NCBI RefSeq assembly: GCF_017654505.1
Contig: NC_054558.1
Span: 9,980,798-10,044,797, forward strand
DNA length: 64,000 nucleotides
Origin: Polyodon spathula
Taxonomy: Eukaryota; Chordata; Actinopteri; Acipenseriformes; Polyodontidae
Reading direction: 5' to 3'
Both the position numbers and the translations under genes were made by a program. Below, piece by piece: positions 34,968 to 46,105 of this stretch (position 1 is its first letter; every line of letters begins with the position of its first letter). Under the pieces are notes generated by a model. The model made no database searches, was not told the origin of the DNA, and worked only from the letters and a program-made list of their open reading frames with translations.

Positions 34968-36105
34968 TCCTTTCAATTCGAAGACGACCAGCAACCATAC
35001 TTTTGGGATATGCCTGCTACAGGTCAGGCATTTACTGAGCATTTTATATCAAGGCTGCTGATAGGCCCCTCTGGGGAGTGACGTCCTTGGTCCCGTCCAC
35101 CAAGGGAATAAGTAGTCACTCCGAGGAGATCACGTTCTCTTTTGCTTCTCACATCCAGGTAAGGAGGTTATAACTTTCCCAGTGAATGTGACTGAGTCTT
35201 TAAAAGAGATGTCATCAAGTTTTCAGGAGTTCCCTTGCAATTTATTGCTGGAAGATGGCTTTCCACTTTCCTGGAATCAGAAACTCAGCTTCTGAAGACT
35301 GAGCTAAAACGCATTCATTTAAAAAACTCTGTCAGTGCGCAGCTCCGGTATGTGTGTTTGGGATGATGGAAAGAGGGTGTCATTGCGCATAGACCCTGCT
35401 TTCCTCCCTAAGGTGGTTACGGCTTTCCACTTGAATCAGTCAGTGGAACTGGAGGCTTTCCATCCTCTTCCTTTTGCTTTGGAGGAGGATCAGAGATTAA
35501 TTTCCCTCTGCCCAGTCAGGGCATTGAGAGGTTATGTGGAAAGGACGAGAGCACTGTGTCAGTCTGACCAACTCTTCGTCTGTCCTGGTGAAAGGACCCT
35601 AGGTCAAGCCCTCGAACCCTCGAAGCAGCGACTGTCCGACTGTCTCGACTGCATAAACTAATACTTCATTGACATATAGTTGTACAGCGGCTAGCTAGGC
35701 TACGCCACATACATTCACCAGGTTCTACCGACTTAATGTGGTGGATCCCTCTATGTCTTCAATAGGCACTAGGGTACTTGAGGTTGCACTTTCGCACCAC
35801 CACCGTTAGTTCGAAGGTAGCGAGACATCCCTCATCTGCTGTCCGCTCACGCTCCCTCATGATCACTTTAATACGCTTTCCCAAAAGTATGGTTGTTGGT
35901 CGGCTTTAAATTGAAAGAGAAAGATAAGACGACCAACAAACCTTGTGAAGTCGCATCACTCGCGTCTGCGGGTTCGATGCAAAAGAAAATGTGACCAAGG
36001 ACATCACTCCCTGAAGGGGCCTATTGGCAGCTTTGACATAAATGCTCAGTAAATACCTGACCCGTTGTTGGTTGTTGGCCGTCTTCTCGTTCAAATTAAA
36101 AAGGG
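34968..36105 (+). mobile_element. internally deleted DIRS-like retrotransposon
   Basis: The two ends are inverted repeats of about 120-130 bp (34968-35096 and 35985-36105); for example 'cagtaaatacctgac' on the right matches 'gtcaggcatttactg' on the left. Next to the right terminus, 35875-35945 holds a sequence complementary to the outer left end ('cccaaaagtatggttg') followed directly by one complementary to the outer right end ('aagacgaccaacaa'): the internal complementary region that DIRS elements use to make circular intermediates. Between them lies a tyrosine-recombinase remnant. RT, RNase H and gag are absent, so at 1.1 kb this is a deletion derivative. Confidence 0.75.
35362..35800 (+). 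pseudogene. DIRS tyrosine recombinase remnant
   Basis: The frame at 35335-35661 reads SLRIDPAFLPKV, AFHPLPFALEEDQRL and LCPVRALRGYVERT, followed by QLFVCPGE and PSKQRLS, all in the order of DIRS-type tyrosine recombinases in fish (family knowledge from memory). After a gap near 35640-35690 a second piece reads ATPHTFTRFYRLNVVDPS, with the Tyr that would be the nucleophile; a TAG stands where Trp is usual just before it (35696-35698). The enzyme joins circular DNA to the chromosome without target duplication. The catalytic Arg/His region between the pieces is deleted, so it is inactive. Confidence 0.75.
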
Positions 36106-36278
36106 AATTATATACATCTCACCTTGTGTCTCTCCGCCTGCGCCTTTATTTACTGTTTTATTTGGAAAAATTAAAACAATTCTCCTTTTGTACCTCTGGT
36201 GTCCTGCCATTCATTTTACACTTCTACAGTCAGCAATCCTAGTTCATTTGACGTGCACCAGGAGTCCTCTCAGTTCAG

Positions 36279-36281
<3 letters not shown>

Positions 36282-36345
<64 letters not shown>
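36282..36345. repeat. (TA)n microsatellite, left of the Tc1 element
   Basis: About 32 TA dinucleotides ending exactly at the left terminus of the Tc1 element. Confidence 0.97.
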
Positions 36346-36348
<3 letters not shown>

Positions 36349-37144
36349 CTCTGGAAAAAATTAAGAGACCACTGCAAAGTGATCAGTTTCTCTGGTTTTA
36401 CTATTTATAGGTATGTGTTTGGGTAAAATGAACATTTTTGTTTTATTCTATAAACTACTGACAACATTTCTCCCAAATTCCAAATAAAAATATTGTCATT
36501 TAGAGCATTGATTTGCAGGTCAAAATAACAAAAAAGATGCAGTGTTGTCAGACCTCGAATAATGCAAAGAAAATAAGTTCATATCCATTTTTAAACAACA
36601 CAATACTAATGTTTTAATTTAGGAAGAGTTCAGAAATCAATATTTGGTGGAATAACCCTAATTTTCAAGCACAGCTTTCATGCGTCTTGGCATGCTCTCC
36701 ACCAGTCTTTCACATTGATGTTGGGTGACTTTATGCCACTCCTGGCGCAAAAATTCAAGCAGCTTGGCTTTGTTTGATGGCTCGTTCCTCTTGATCACAT
36801 TCCAGAGGTTTTCAGTGGGGTTCAGGTCTGGAGATTGGGCTGGCCATGACAGGGTCTCCTCTATCCTCACCTTGATTGACCTGGCTGTGTGGCATGGAGC
36901 ATTGTCCTGCTGGAAAAACCATCCTCAGAGTTGGGGAACATTGTCAGAGCAGAAGGAAACAAGTTTTCTTCCAGGACAACCTTGTACTTGGCTTGATTCA
37001 TGCGTCCTTCACAAATTTGGGAGAAATGTTGTCAGTAGTTTATAGAATAAAACAAAAATGTTCATTTTACCCAAACACATACCTATAAATAGTAAAACCA
37101 GAGAAACTGATAATTTTGCAGTGGTCTCTTAATTTTTTCCAGAG

Positions 37145-37147
<3 letters not shown>
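36346..37147 (-). mobile_element. Tc1-type transposon, internally deleted, inserted in (TA)n
   Basis: Terminal inverted repeats of about 133 bp start CAGCTCTGGAAAAAATTAAG on the left (36346) and match in reverse to 37147 on the right. Both ends border (TA)n tracts, so the TA target duplication merges with the microsatellite. The 802 bp is about half the usual length of a Tc1 element; the N-terminal half of the transposase is lost. Confidence 0.9.
36658..36930 (-). pseudogene. Tc1 transposase C-terminal fragment
   Basis: The minus-strand frame reads FFQQDNAPCHTARSIK, then LSWPAQSPDLNPTENLWNVI and the C-terminal CERLVESMPRRMKAVLEN. The D of QDNAPCH and the E of PTENLW are the last two residues of the DDE catalytic triad. 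Only 30 residues separate them against the family's 34, so a small in-frame deletion is present. A TGA precedes WFFQQD and the first catalytic Asp is missing. Tc1 transposases cut and paste DNA at TA sites; this one is inactive. Confidence 0.88.

Positions 37148-37239
<92 letters not shown>
37148..37239. repeat. (TA)n microsatellite, right of the Tc1 element
   Basis: About 46 TA dinucleotides directly after the right terminus of the Tc1 element. Confidence 0.97.
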
Positions 37240-37242
<3 letters not shown>

Positions 37243-37797
37243 TAACAAAATATCTGTTTTTTATATAGGTGGAAGATATCAGGAACGTGGAGATACTGGT
37301 ATCTTAACCTTATGTTCAAAACATAAGCAGATCGTTTGTGAACCAAGTAATATTCTATGTGTAATGGACTCAAGATTCCTTTAATCCCAGAGTTCAGCTG
37401 ATTAGTTGCAGCAGGAATTTTGGGGTATTTAAGGAAGCTGGTTTAGAGTAAACGGTATAGGAGCTCAGTGTGGGAGTCAGGGGAGTGGTGACAAGACAGA
37501 ACAAGAACGATTTCAAGGTCAATAAAGAATCAAACAGGTGCAAGCTGGTTGCTGTCACGGGAACCAAGTTGGTGGGTAAAAAGGCTTATGAACGAGGCAG
37601 AACAGGAAAGTGGAGATAAGTAAATGAAGAACAGTGTTTAATCTTGGGGGGAAAAACAGGATTAAATGCAAGAAAAGAACAGCGTGGAACTGGTTGCGAG
37701 TGAGACTGTCTCTAATCAACCCAAGTGCAGCGGAGCCGGTGTGGATGGTCTCTACAAAACAAAACGAGTACCTCTGTTTTTTTGTTTTTTTTAAATC
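37240..37797. other. no gene recognised
   Basis: Unique-looking sequence between two Tc1-type elements; no signal. Confidence 0.35.
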
Positions 37798-37799
37798 TA

Positions 37800-38699
37800 C
37801 AGTGCCTATAGAAAGTCTACACCACCTTGAAATTTTTTCACATTTTGTTGTGTCAGTGCCTCAGAATTTTATGCATTTAAATCAGGATTTTTTCCACTTA
37901 TCTACACACCATACTCCACAATTTTAAGGGGAAAAAGTTTTTATTGAGAAAAAAATTATATATTAAAAATACTAAACTGAAAGATCATAATTGCATAAGT
38001 CTCCACCCCCTGAGTTATTACTTGGTGGAAGCACCTTTGGCATTAATTACAGCTGTGAGTCTGTTGGGATAGGTCTCTACCAACTTTGCACACCTAGATT
38101 TGGCAATATTTGACTATTCTTCTTTACAAAACTGTTCAAACTCTGTCAAGTTCCTTTGGGAGCATTGATGGACAGCAATCTTCAAGTCATGCCACACATT
38201 TTCAATTGGATTTAGGTTGGGGCTCTGACTGGGCCACTCAAGGACATTTTTTTGTTCCTTAGCCACTGCAGTGTAGCTTTGGCTGTGTGCTTTGGTTCGT
38301 TGTCATGCTGAAAGGTGAACTTCCATCCCAGTATCAGCTTTCTTGCAGAGGGCAGCAGGTTTTCCTCAAGGACTTCTCTGTACATTGCTCCATTCATTTT
38401 CCCTTCTATCCTGACAAGTGCCCCCGTCCCTGCCGATGAGAAACATCCCCATAACATGATGCTGTCACCACCATGCTTCACAATAGGGATAATATTCTTT
38501 GGGTGATGCGCTGTGTTGGGTTTGCGCCAAACATAACGCTTTGCATTTAGGCCAAAAAAAAACAGCCTTTTAGGGCCTTCCAGTCCTGAGTTTGTCAATT
38601 ACAGATGATGTTTCTATGTATTTGTTGATTATACTTCAGATACCACACCTTGAAAATCGAGTGATGCAAGCTATTTCACGGAATGTTTTTCCTTCTTTA
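37800..38699 (-). mobile_element. second Tc1-type element, truncated
   Basis: It starts after TA (37798-37799) with CAGTGCCTATAGAAAGTCTA, a Tc1-family terminus. The transposase reads on the minus strand, so this is the 3' end. The 5' end is missing: the element stops at 38699, where a CR1 3' end begins. It belongs to a different subfamily from the element at 36346. Confidence 0.85.
38150..38598 (-). pseudogene. Tc1 transposase fragment
   Basis: A 128-codon minus-strand frame from 38598 includes NTAHHPKNIIPIVKHGGDSI, MLWGCFSSAGTGALVRIEG (region of the first catalytic Asp) and [20 protein letters not shown] (second Asp). After a frameshift near 38235 the other frame gives [19 protein letters not shown] with the final Glu. 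A poly-A/T run near 38550-38557 lies at the 5' edge of the good match. Inactive, but all three catalytic positions can still be traced. Confidence 0.88.
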
Positions 38700-38802
38700 C
38701 ATAAGAACATAAGAAAGTTTACAAACGAGAGGAAGCCATTCTGCCCATCTTGCTCATTTGGTTGTTAGTAGCTTATTGATCCCAGAATCTCATCAAGCAC
38801 CT
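38700..38802 (-). mobile_element. CR1 3'-end fragment, copy F
   Basis: Just 103 bp: the ACATAAGAACATAAG tail, the 3' hairpin (with changes in both arms: AAGCC/TGCCC and CTCATTT) and the last codons of ORF2. An extreme 5' truncation, or a cut by later rearrangement. Confidence 0.88.
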
Positions 38803-40826
38803 TTATGCAATCAAGGTTGTTGCAATAGTAGAAAACACTAGTGGAGGCTTTGTGGAGATTGTTGATGCTCATAATGCATCAGAGTAGAAAATGCAGCAGA
38901 ATAAAAGATTGTCTCCAGATTTTTTCATATGTCAAATAACTTTCAAACACATTACAGCACCTTATTATAGCTGTATTTGTTTCTAAAACCACAGGGATTA
39001 TCTAAGCCACTGAACTGAGAAATTCCATCAGACTTTGTAAAATAGTCTGCAACCTGGGCCCTTGTCGTTCACAGGGGATCAATTAGGGTGACCTTGTGTG
39101 GAGTAGAGGACATTTATCTTTGGGGCGAAGCTGGTGCAGCTGTGTCAGGAAACCTGGTGACATCTTACTTTTGGCTAACGACCTTTAGAACACAAGAATA
39201 AACAAAAATAGCCGAAGATTAGAAGCAAAGTGCCTGCCAACTCATCTCTGGAGATACTGAAGAGTGATGAAGGCTGTCTGTGTGGGTATTCCTCTGAACA
39301 GTACACCTCTTCATTCTATACAACAAGGGGTAATAAAAAAGGAGAGTCTAAACTTGCCCTTAAAAGAGAACGTCAATTCCCCCGCCTCATGTTATTGTTA
39401 TATAGAGATAACAAGTCATATGAGAGATGACTAAGATTTAATTTCACACTTAAACCTTTAAAAAACGACCCAAAAAGAAAAGTTAACCTTTTAATAATTT
39501 ATTGGTTGCGGTAAAATAGAAATGAAGTTGAAACACTTTTTTTATTATTAATCAAATTAGGTGCTGAGATAAAGTCAGCCTGCACTACCCCCCCACACCT
39601 CGAGATCATTACTTCCTTTCCCTCTCATCCAAGAGGATAAGGAACTAAATTCAGGTTAAAGACACGCTCTTGCCTATCTACATTTCCACTTGTTTTCTTC
39701 TTACATCAGTATCTTTGAGTAAGGAGTAAGAAAAGTAAACCTGCCTGTAGCACTTCTCCCCAGGCCCTGGCAGCGCCCCTACTGTAGGCTGTGGTCCCCT
39801 GTACATGACAAGCTTTATTCATCTTTTCTTACTTCATTTCTTTACTGCCTCTTCCATGCAGTACTGCCTGCTGCTGCACAATCTTACATTTATTATCATT
39901 AAATACCATTTTCAGCTTGAATGCCTAGGAGCTTAGTCTTGCTGAATCTCCTTGAATGATGCAGGCCTTACAAGGCAATTCCTCTCATCTGCTCATTATA
40001 GCAAGCGACAGTACATTTACATAGGCAGGTGATCTCGTCACCTAAGACATTACTGCATTTGAAGAGCAAGTATTTTATCAACCAATGCAAACCCTATTTG
40101 TGGAGCTCAAACAAGAATGATTCCTATTGTACAATTAAAACATTTCAACGTTTGTTAATGTTCTTTTTTTTTTTTTGTGTATTAGTGATTATGAAATTAT
40201 TGTGATTCCAAACCTTAGTTGCTGCTTCAGATCTTTTTCATTGACATAGTGATGGTGCTGGGGACTCCCCTCCCCAAGCACAGGTTGAAGGGAGTCCACA
40301 AGACAATGCAATGTTTTGATTAATATAGGCTTCCCTTATGACATCACCCCTTTTTTCTGAACCTATCAGAAAAGATAATTACATACTGATGCAAGTTCAA
40401 GCCTCCTAGCAACCAATAGTATTGTTGATCACATGGGGTCAATTTTCTCTATCTCCAAGAGAACACCACTTCAAAATATCCTTTGGTGTTTCATTCACAA
40501 TACAACTATAGTTGAAAAGGGAGGAAGAGAGAAGAATAAAGGAGTAAGCTTTTGGAATATTTTCTTTGAAGTTTAAACTGTGGGAAAGGAATGTTTAGCC
40601 AAGGGTATCATTTCCTTAAGTTATGATAAAATTTACGAACACTAAAGCTTTCCTGCCATCTGGCTGCTTCACTTAATATTGAAACCAATTTGACTTCATA
40701 CTAGCTGTTTATGTAACCTTGCAAATTTTTTAACTATCTAGTTCCTCCTCCCCCTTCTACCACACACACATTACATAACCTTTTAACCACTCTATATTTT
40801 ACTACATATACTCTATATATCATAAA

Positions 40827-40897
<71 letters not shown>
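40827..40897. repeat. (TA)n microsatellite, interrupted
   Basis: TA repeats with interruptions 'ataata' and 'attata'. Confidence 0.95.
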
Positions 40898-40898
<1 letters not shown>

Positions 40899-41848
40899 CA
40901 CTTTCATGGTTCACACATCCCTCCACCTCCCCCAGTCACCACCCGTTCAGTTACCCCAAGGTTAACCACAAAGGGTTTCCAGTCGATGGATCTTTAAGTT
41001 AAGTGGGGTTAATATGGTATCATACTCTGTGACCATCAAGTACCTTTCACTGCACATTGTATGACGTGTTGGCAGTGCCAGGCTGATCCTCCTCCTCTCC
41101 TAAAAGACATGCGGGACAATGATAAGGGATTTCTTTGGCACGTCTGCTTAAAAACGTTCCACATGTATTGTCTTTCCTTAATCACTAAAACAGATGCACC
41201 TTGCTCTCTTTCACGAATACACTTGAGCCCTCTTGGTTCTCAACCCGTGTGTTTTTACAGTTTATTGTATTGCAGTGGGCTAACCCACTGATGTTTTTTA
41301 TTGGACTGCTTTTAGCTGTTCTATTTTCATAAATAGTTTTTTATATTGGTTTTTCAAATGTTACAATTAAAACAACATGTTATCTTTTTTAATTCCTGTT
41401 TTATTAAATTCTGTATCAGACTATATTAGATTTTTTGTGAAGCGCTTTAGATCCTTGTGATGTGTGTGTGTATTGTTGAAATGATATTAAGAATATTATT
41501 CAGGTACAAACTCTATATTGGTATAAACCAGCTTGCTGATTGTCAGATCGGAATATTGTGGGATTGTTAAGACCGTCTGGACATTTATAAAGTTATTAAT
41601 AGAACATAAACTGTGCTTCATCACACAACCGATGGCTGACACACCTACTCAAAAAGCAAATCTTTTCTCTGGTGAAGAGCTTTTCAATGCAACATAAAAC
41701 TCTTTTTTAAAAACTTTTTTTTCAAATTTTATTTGCGTGGAGAGATACTGCAGTTTTGAAGAGCTTTGTCACTCAGTCAGCATAAAAAAAGAACAAATAG
41801 AACACCTTGCATAAATAGAGACAACAAAGGGGAATCAATAAGACGTAT

Positions 41849-41850
<2 letters not shown>

Positions 41851-41908
<58 letters not shown>
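41851..41908. repeat. (TA)n microsatellite
   Basis: About 27 TA dinucleotides after a short 'tataata' lead-in. Confidence 0.96.
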
Positions 41909-41911
<3 letters not shown>

Positions 41912-42708
41912 GGTTAGTATGGAGTCTTGCCATCAAAGTGAAAGTAACCGATTACTGTTTAATTACATCAAAAGGTGAACCCTGGAACTTCTAAAAAATA
42001 TATTTCTAATTTTAAACACGTTCTGGCAACTCTGCACCCTTTGCCACTGATGAAGGATTAAGAAATATAATTATTTTAATGCTGGGATCGTGGGATCCTT
42101 TTTCATATCCATCATGAGCTATTGGCTCAAACTGAGACAGAGAGCTTTGTTCTCAACTCGCGGTCCTCCGAACAAATACTGTGGCGTCTGCAGGCATAAA
42201 TCAGCATTCAGTTCATACCAGTCCAATTCAATTTCTCACAAAATCTGTCAAAAGTCGACTCTATTCCCTTCAATTTAGCAAGGCTTAACTGGATTTCACA
42301 CAGATCACAGCTGGATCGTGCATGCCACAGTTCCAATATGATGAAGCTCCAGACATACAAGGAATTCATATCTTGACACTGAAACTCAAGAGTCACCTTT
42401 CTATTTTTTGTGTCCCCCAGTAAAGAAAACGTAATTTTAGCTTTTCTCTTATTTTTTTTTCTCCTGTCGTCCAGCATTTGATTACTAAAGATTGTACTTT
42501 GAATGAAACACCATGGCATGTGTGGCTTTGAACTCGGGTGCATGTCATGTACTCATTTATATGGCTTCATTTTCATCATGCTGTCCTGTGATAGCATTGC
42601 ACAGGGTTACATTTTGGCAGAGTGTTTATCTGAGATTAGTTGGCGCTAGTCAGAAAAGAAAATCACCTTTTTACATCAAATAAGAACTTTCAATGAAAAG
42701 AAAACTGG

Positions 42709-42711
<3 letters not shown>

Positions 42712-42748
<37 letters not shown>

Positions 42749-42765
42749 ATGCCCCCCCCCCCCCC
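42712..42765. repeat. poly-C tract
   Basis: A run of 37 C's, then ATG, then 14 C's. Homopolymers of this length are rare in an AT-rich region; they may form i-motif or G-quadruplex structures, and lengths in an assembly are often unreliable. Confidence 0.9.
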
Positions 42766-45700
42766 TCCTGTGCACCTACACACTTACTTTCACCTGCAAA
42801 TGTTAATTGGTCACATTGTTACACATGACAAAACAAGCTTAGATTTCGCCAGTGATTCTGGAAATTGAGCACAATGCACAATCTGCATCCTGGGGATTTA
42901 ATTGTACCCTGTAGACATGCTCAGCGTGGTTGTAAAGGAAACAGTAAGGAAACTGTACTGTGGAAAACTTTCCGTGGGATGCCTCTTCATGCACTGCACT
43001 CCCGTCCTGATGCATTACCTGGAACATGTGAATTATAATATGAAGCCAAAGCTGGGGTGTAAACTGTGATTGAGTTTTGGAAGATGTTGCCCCAGCACAT
43101 AAGACAATGATAACAATAAGTCATGAGCGTGTCCTGAGCCCTACACAGTGTTCAGCATTGCTTCCACACTCACTGACACACTATAATGGGGTGATCACTA
43201 CGAAGTGGGGTGCTTAATGTTCTATACAAGGAGCTTTATCCCTTTCATAACCAGTGCTACCATAATCAATTCAGATTAGGTGGTTCAGTCCATCCCATTA
43301 CTTTGACAGAAAGAAAAGGGAATGTTCTACAAGTTGTTTAAATATTGCAACAGTCTCACTGTGAAAGTGTAATGTTATGTTGGAGATCATTTTACACTGA
43401 TACTTAAGCAGTATGTGTCACAGGTCTTATAGAATTATTGAAGACGCCTAAAGAAATATAATTGTCATGCTAATATATTTTGATTGGTGCATTAGAATAG
43501 CTAAATAAAATAAATCACTTTGGCAGATGCAGTCACTAAAGCATAGACTCAATATTTCATACCAAATTATCCTGATTTACAGAATGGTGCTTCATGCATT
43601 CAAAGTCATTACACACATGTGGCAAAGCTTGTGTTTGAAGGGATTTATCGTTTTCATATGGATAGACTAAATAAATACATTTCAAGGCTAGCTCCTGGCA
43701 TTTGAAAAGCCTGCGTCAGGATTTGTACTTCCCGAAACCCGTTGGGAGATTAATATTGTATTGCATTTCCATGTCATTATCAAAAAGATTCCGCAAAAAA
43801 AAAAAAAAAAAAAAAAAAATCTTTTAACCATGAATCTCCCTCTTGACAAAGTATTATTCAAAATCCTTTCTTGTTAACTGGGTGGAAAAAAACAACAAAA
43901 ACATTTCACTAAAATATAGGCAAATGTCCCAGAATACAAATGAAGCCTGACTCCCTATCAGGCATATTACTGTGGTATTATTTTATAAATTACAGCAGAA
44001 ACTGAAATGTTCTGTTTTTATACAAAATATATCAATAAGAATTGTATTTATTTATGTATTTATTTATTTAAAAATATGTAATCTGTCATCTCATGCTTAT
44101 TTAGTTAAAATAAAAACTAGATTTTCCCTCTGTTAAACCTTAGTAAAAATAAGAAAGTTTGTCATAATGTATGTTATAAACAAAGCAGTTCATTTTATTA
44201 AAGGCTATGCTAATGTACGTTTATTTTATAACAAGGCATGGAGCCTGTATTCATTACAATAAGTTGTTACTCATTGTTAGCACTTTTCTAATTGTCTTGT
44301 AACATGCTTATAGATCTTTTATAAATGCATCCTGCATGCAAATTGATTTTTTAACTGCCTAGATCCATCACATGGGTCACTTTGACCTATACATTTTTAA
44401 ACTGCTTCAATATGAAAATGAAAGACATGCTATCAGATACAACTGAAAAGTTTTATTCATGAACATCACATCTAACATTTCCATCGCAGAAACACCGTAT
44501 TTAAATAAAAGTTAAATATTTCCTTCTGATATTCCCAGTTGTATTTCTGGAACAAAACAAAGGATTGTTGTCTCCCAGGTACATTGAAAAATAATCAACT
44601 AGGCTTTCACTGAGTTGGCATCTTGACAAATCCACAATCATAGCAATCTCTGTCTCGTAGTCAGTCTACAAACAAAGAAAGGCTTGAAATAAAAAATAAA
44701 AAAACATGTCTTGTTTGTTGCAGTTACAAAAAAAATAGAATATCTTACATTATTTAAAAAAAATAATAAACATAGTCAGGATATTTAATTAATATATTTA
44801 GGAAAAGTCAACACCAGACATACACATACGATTTACAATAGAAGAGTAATTAACATCTTAAACGCAAAATGGGTCAAACTGACCCGCATGGCGGTTCTAG
44901 TGTTGAACTAAAGTTGGGGCCGTCAATTTTTCTTTTTTTTGCTTTGAGTAAACTCAAGAAGTGCTGAAATAAGAGCAGATGCACAAAATGTGCCCTTTGT
45001 GTCCTTGTGTGCCATGATCTTGGAAGAAGGACTGGAATTTAACTACTGTAATGAAAACACTACCTCATCCTTTAGACACTAATAAGCACTGCACACACTG
45101 TGTATGTGTGTGAGGGCAAAAGTCACTAACATTTTCAATTAGTTTTAATGTGGATGGTTGCTGTCTGTCTGTGGTTATACAAGGACAGACACTTTGCTGC
45201 TGTTTTCAGTGTTAGTTTTAATGCAGGATGGTTGTTGCCTGTCTGTGGTTATGCAAGGACAGACACTTGTTGCTGATCCACTTCACTTCACCGGGGCCCT
45301 TATCTCAGTCTCAAAGAATTAGTATGCTGTGTGCAGACATATCTGTTCAGTTTGCAGAGCAATAATGTTCAATCAAGCAGTTGTGGCGTTGTCTGTGCGT
45401 TCTGGTGACCCAGTTCATTTCGGTGATCTTTATGAATGGATGCCCTTTGTGCTGCAGAGGCTTTTTTTTTGACATTGTATGTTTTTATGTTTTTATTTAC
45501 CAAATTATTCCATGAAGATAGAGTGGAACAGTAACCTTTATTAAAGAGAATCAAACTGTTCTGATTTAAGCAGGTAACAATCCCAACTGGGACAGGACCA
45601 GGTGGAATAATTTCACTTTAAATAGCATCTCTTTTATTGAGAGTATTATTTAAGTCAACCCACTGACTTTGAGTTTAGGAATTAAGTTAAGGATTTGGGG

Positions 45701-45878
45701 TTAGGTTTGTGCTCTAAATAGAAAACAGATAGCCTTGTATTGCATTTAGGGTTACCACATGACTTCATGTACACTAGGACAGTCTGGGACAGTTTAGGCT
45801 TTTCAACTCACACCCCAGTGCATTCTGGTATGTGTAGTCCTGCTTTGAAATGTACCAGAATGTGGTACAACTGCACGT
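42766..45878. other. intergenic sequence, no gene recognised
   Basis: AT-rich, with poly-A at 43795-43819 and short (TTTA)n at 44048-44070. No gene recognised. Confidence 0.4.
45141..45286. repeat. tandem duplication of about 75 bp
   Basis: 'gttttaatg..ggatggttg' through 'caaggacagacact' occurs twice in succession with small differences. Confidence 0.85.
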
Positions 45879-46100
45879 GAATTAATAAAGTGCTATTCCC
45901 CATGCTTGCATATTATTACATTTTGCCTGCACGTGAAGTGCTGTGCAATCCTCGTGCCTAAATACAAATATACATTTTAAAAACATGTGCTCATAACCCA
46001 TATTACATCCTGTGTACCAATGACTATACACCAACATTAACATACAACACGCAACATACAACACAGAAATACACACAGGGGCGGGCCAACATTGCCACAA
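45879..46100 (-). repeat. LTR fragment of the 26481/28082 family
   Basis: Matches 26879-27098 in order: 'attaataaagtgc', 'catattattacatttt', 'cacgtgaagtgctgtgcaat', 'cctcgtgcctaaatac', and an end 'acacaggggcgggccaacat' followed by a degenerate 'tgccaca' (TTTGTCACA in the intact LTR). The rest of the LTR is missing, and it is more diverged than the pair at 26-28 kb. Confidence 0.8.
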
Positions 46101-46105
46101 GCCTT

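Larger units (their letters stand above)
38803..42711. other. intergenic sequence, no gene recognised
   Basis: Nearly 4 kb of AT-rich sequence with (TA)n at 40827-40897 and 41851-41908. Frames are short and without motifs. Confidence 0.4.
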
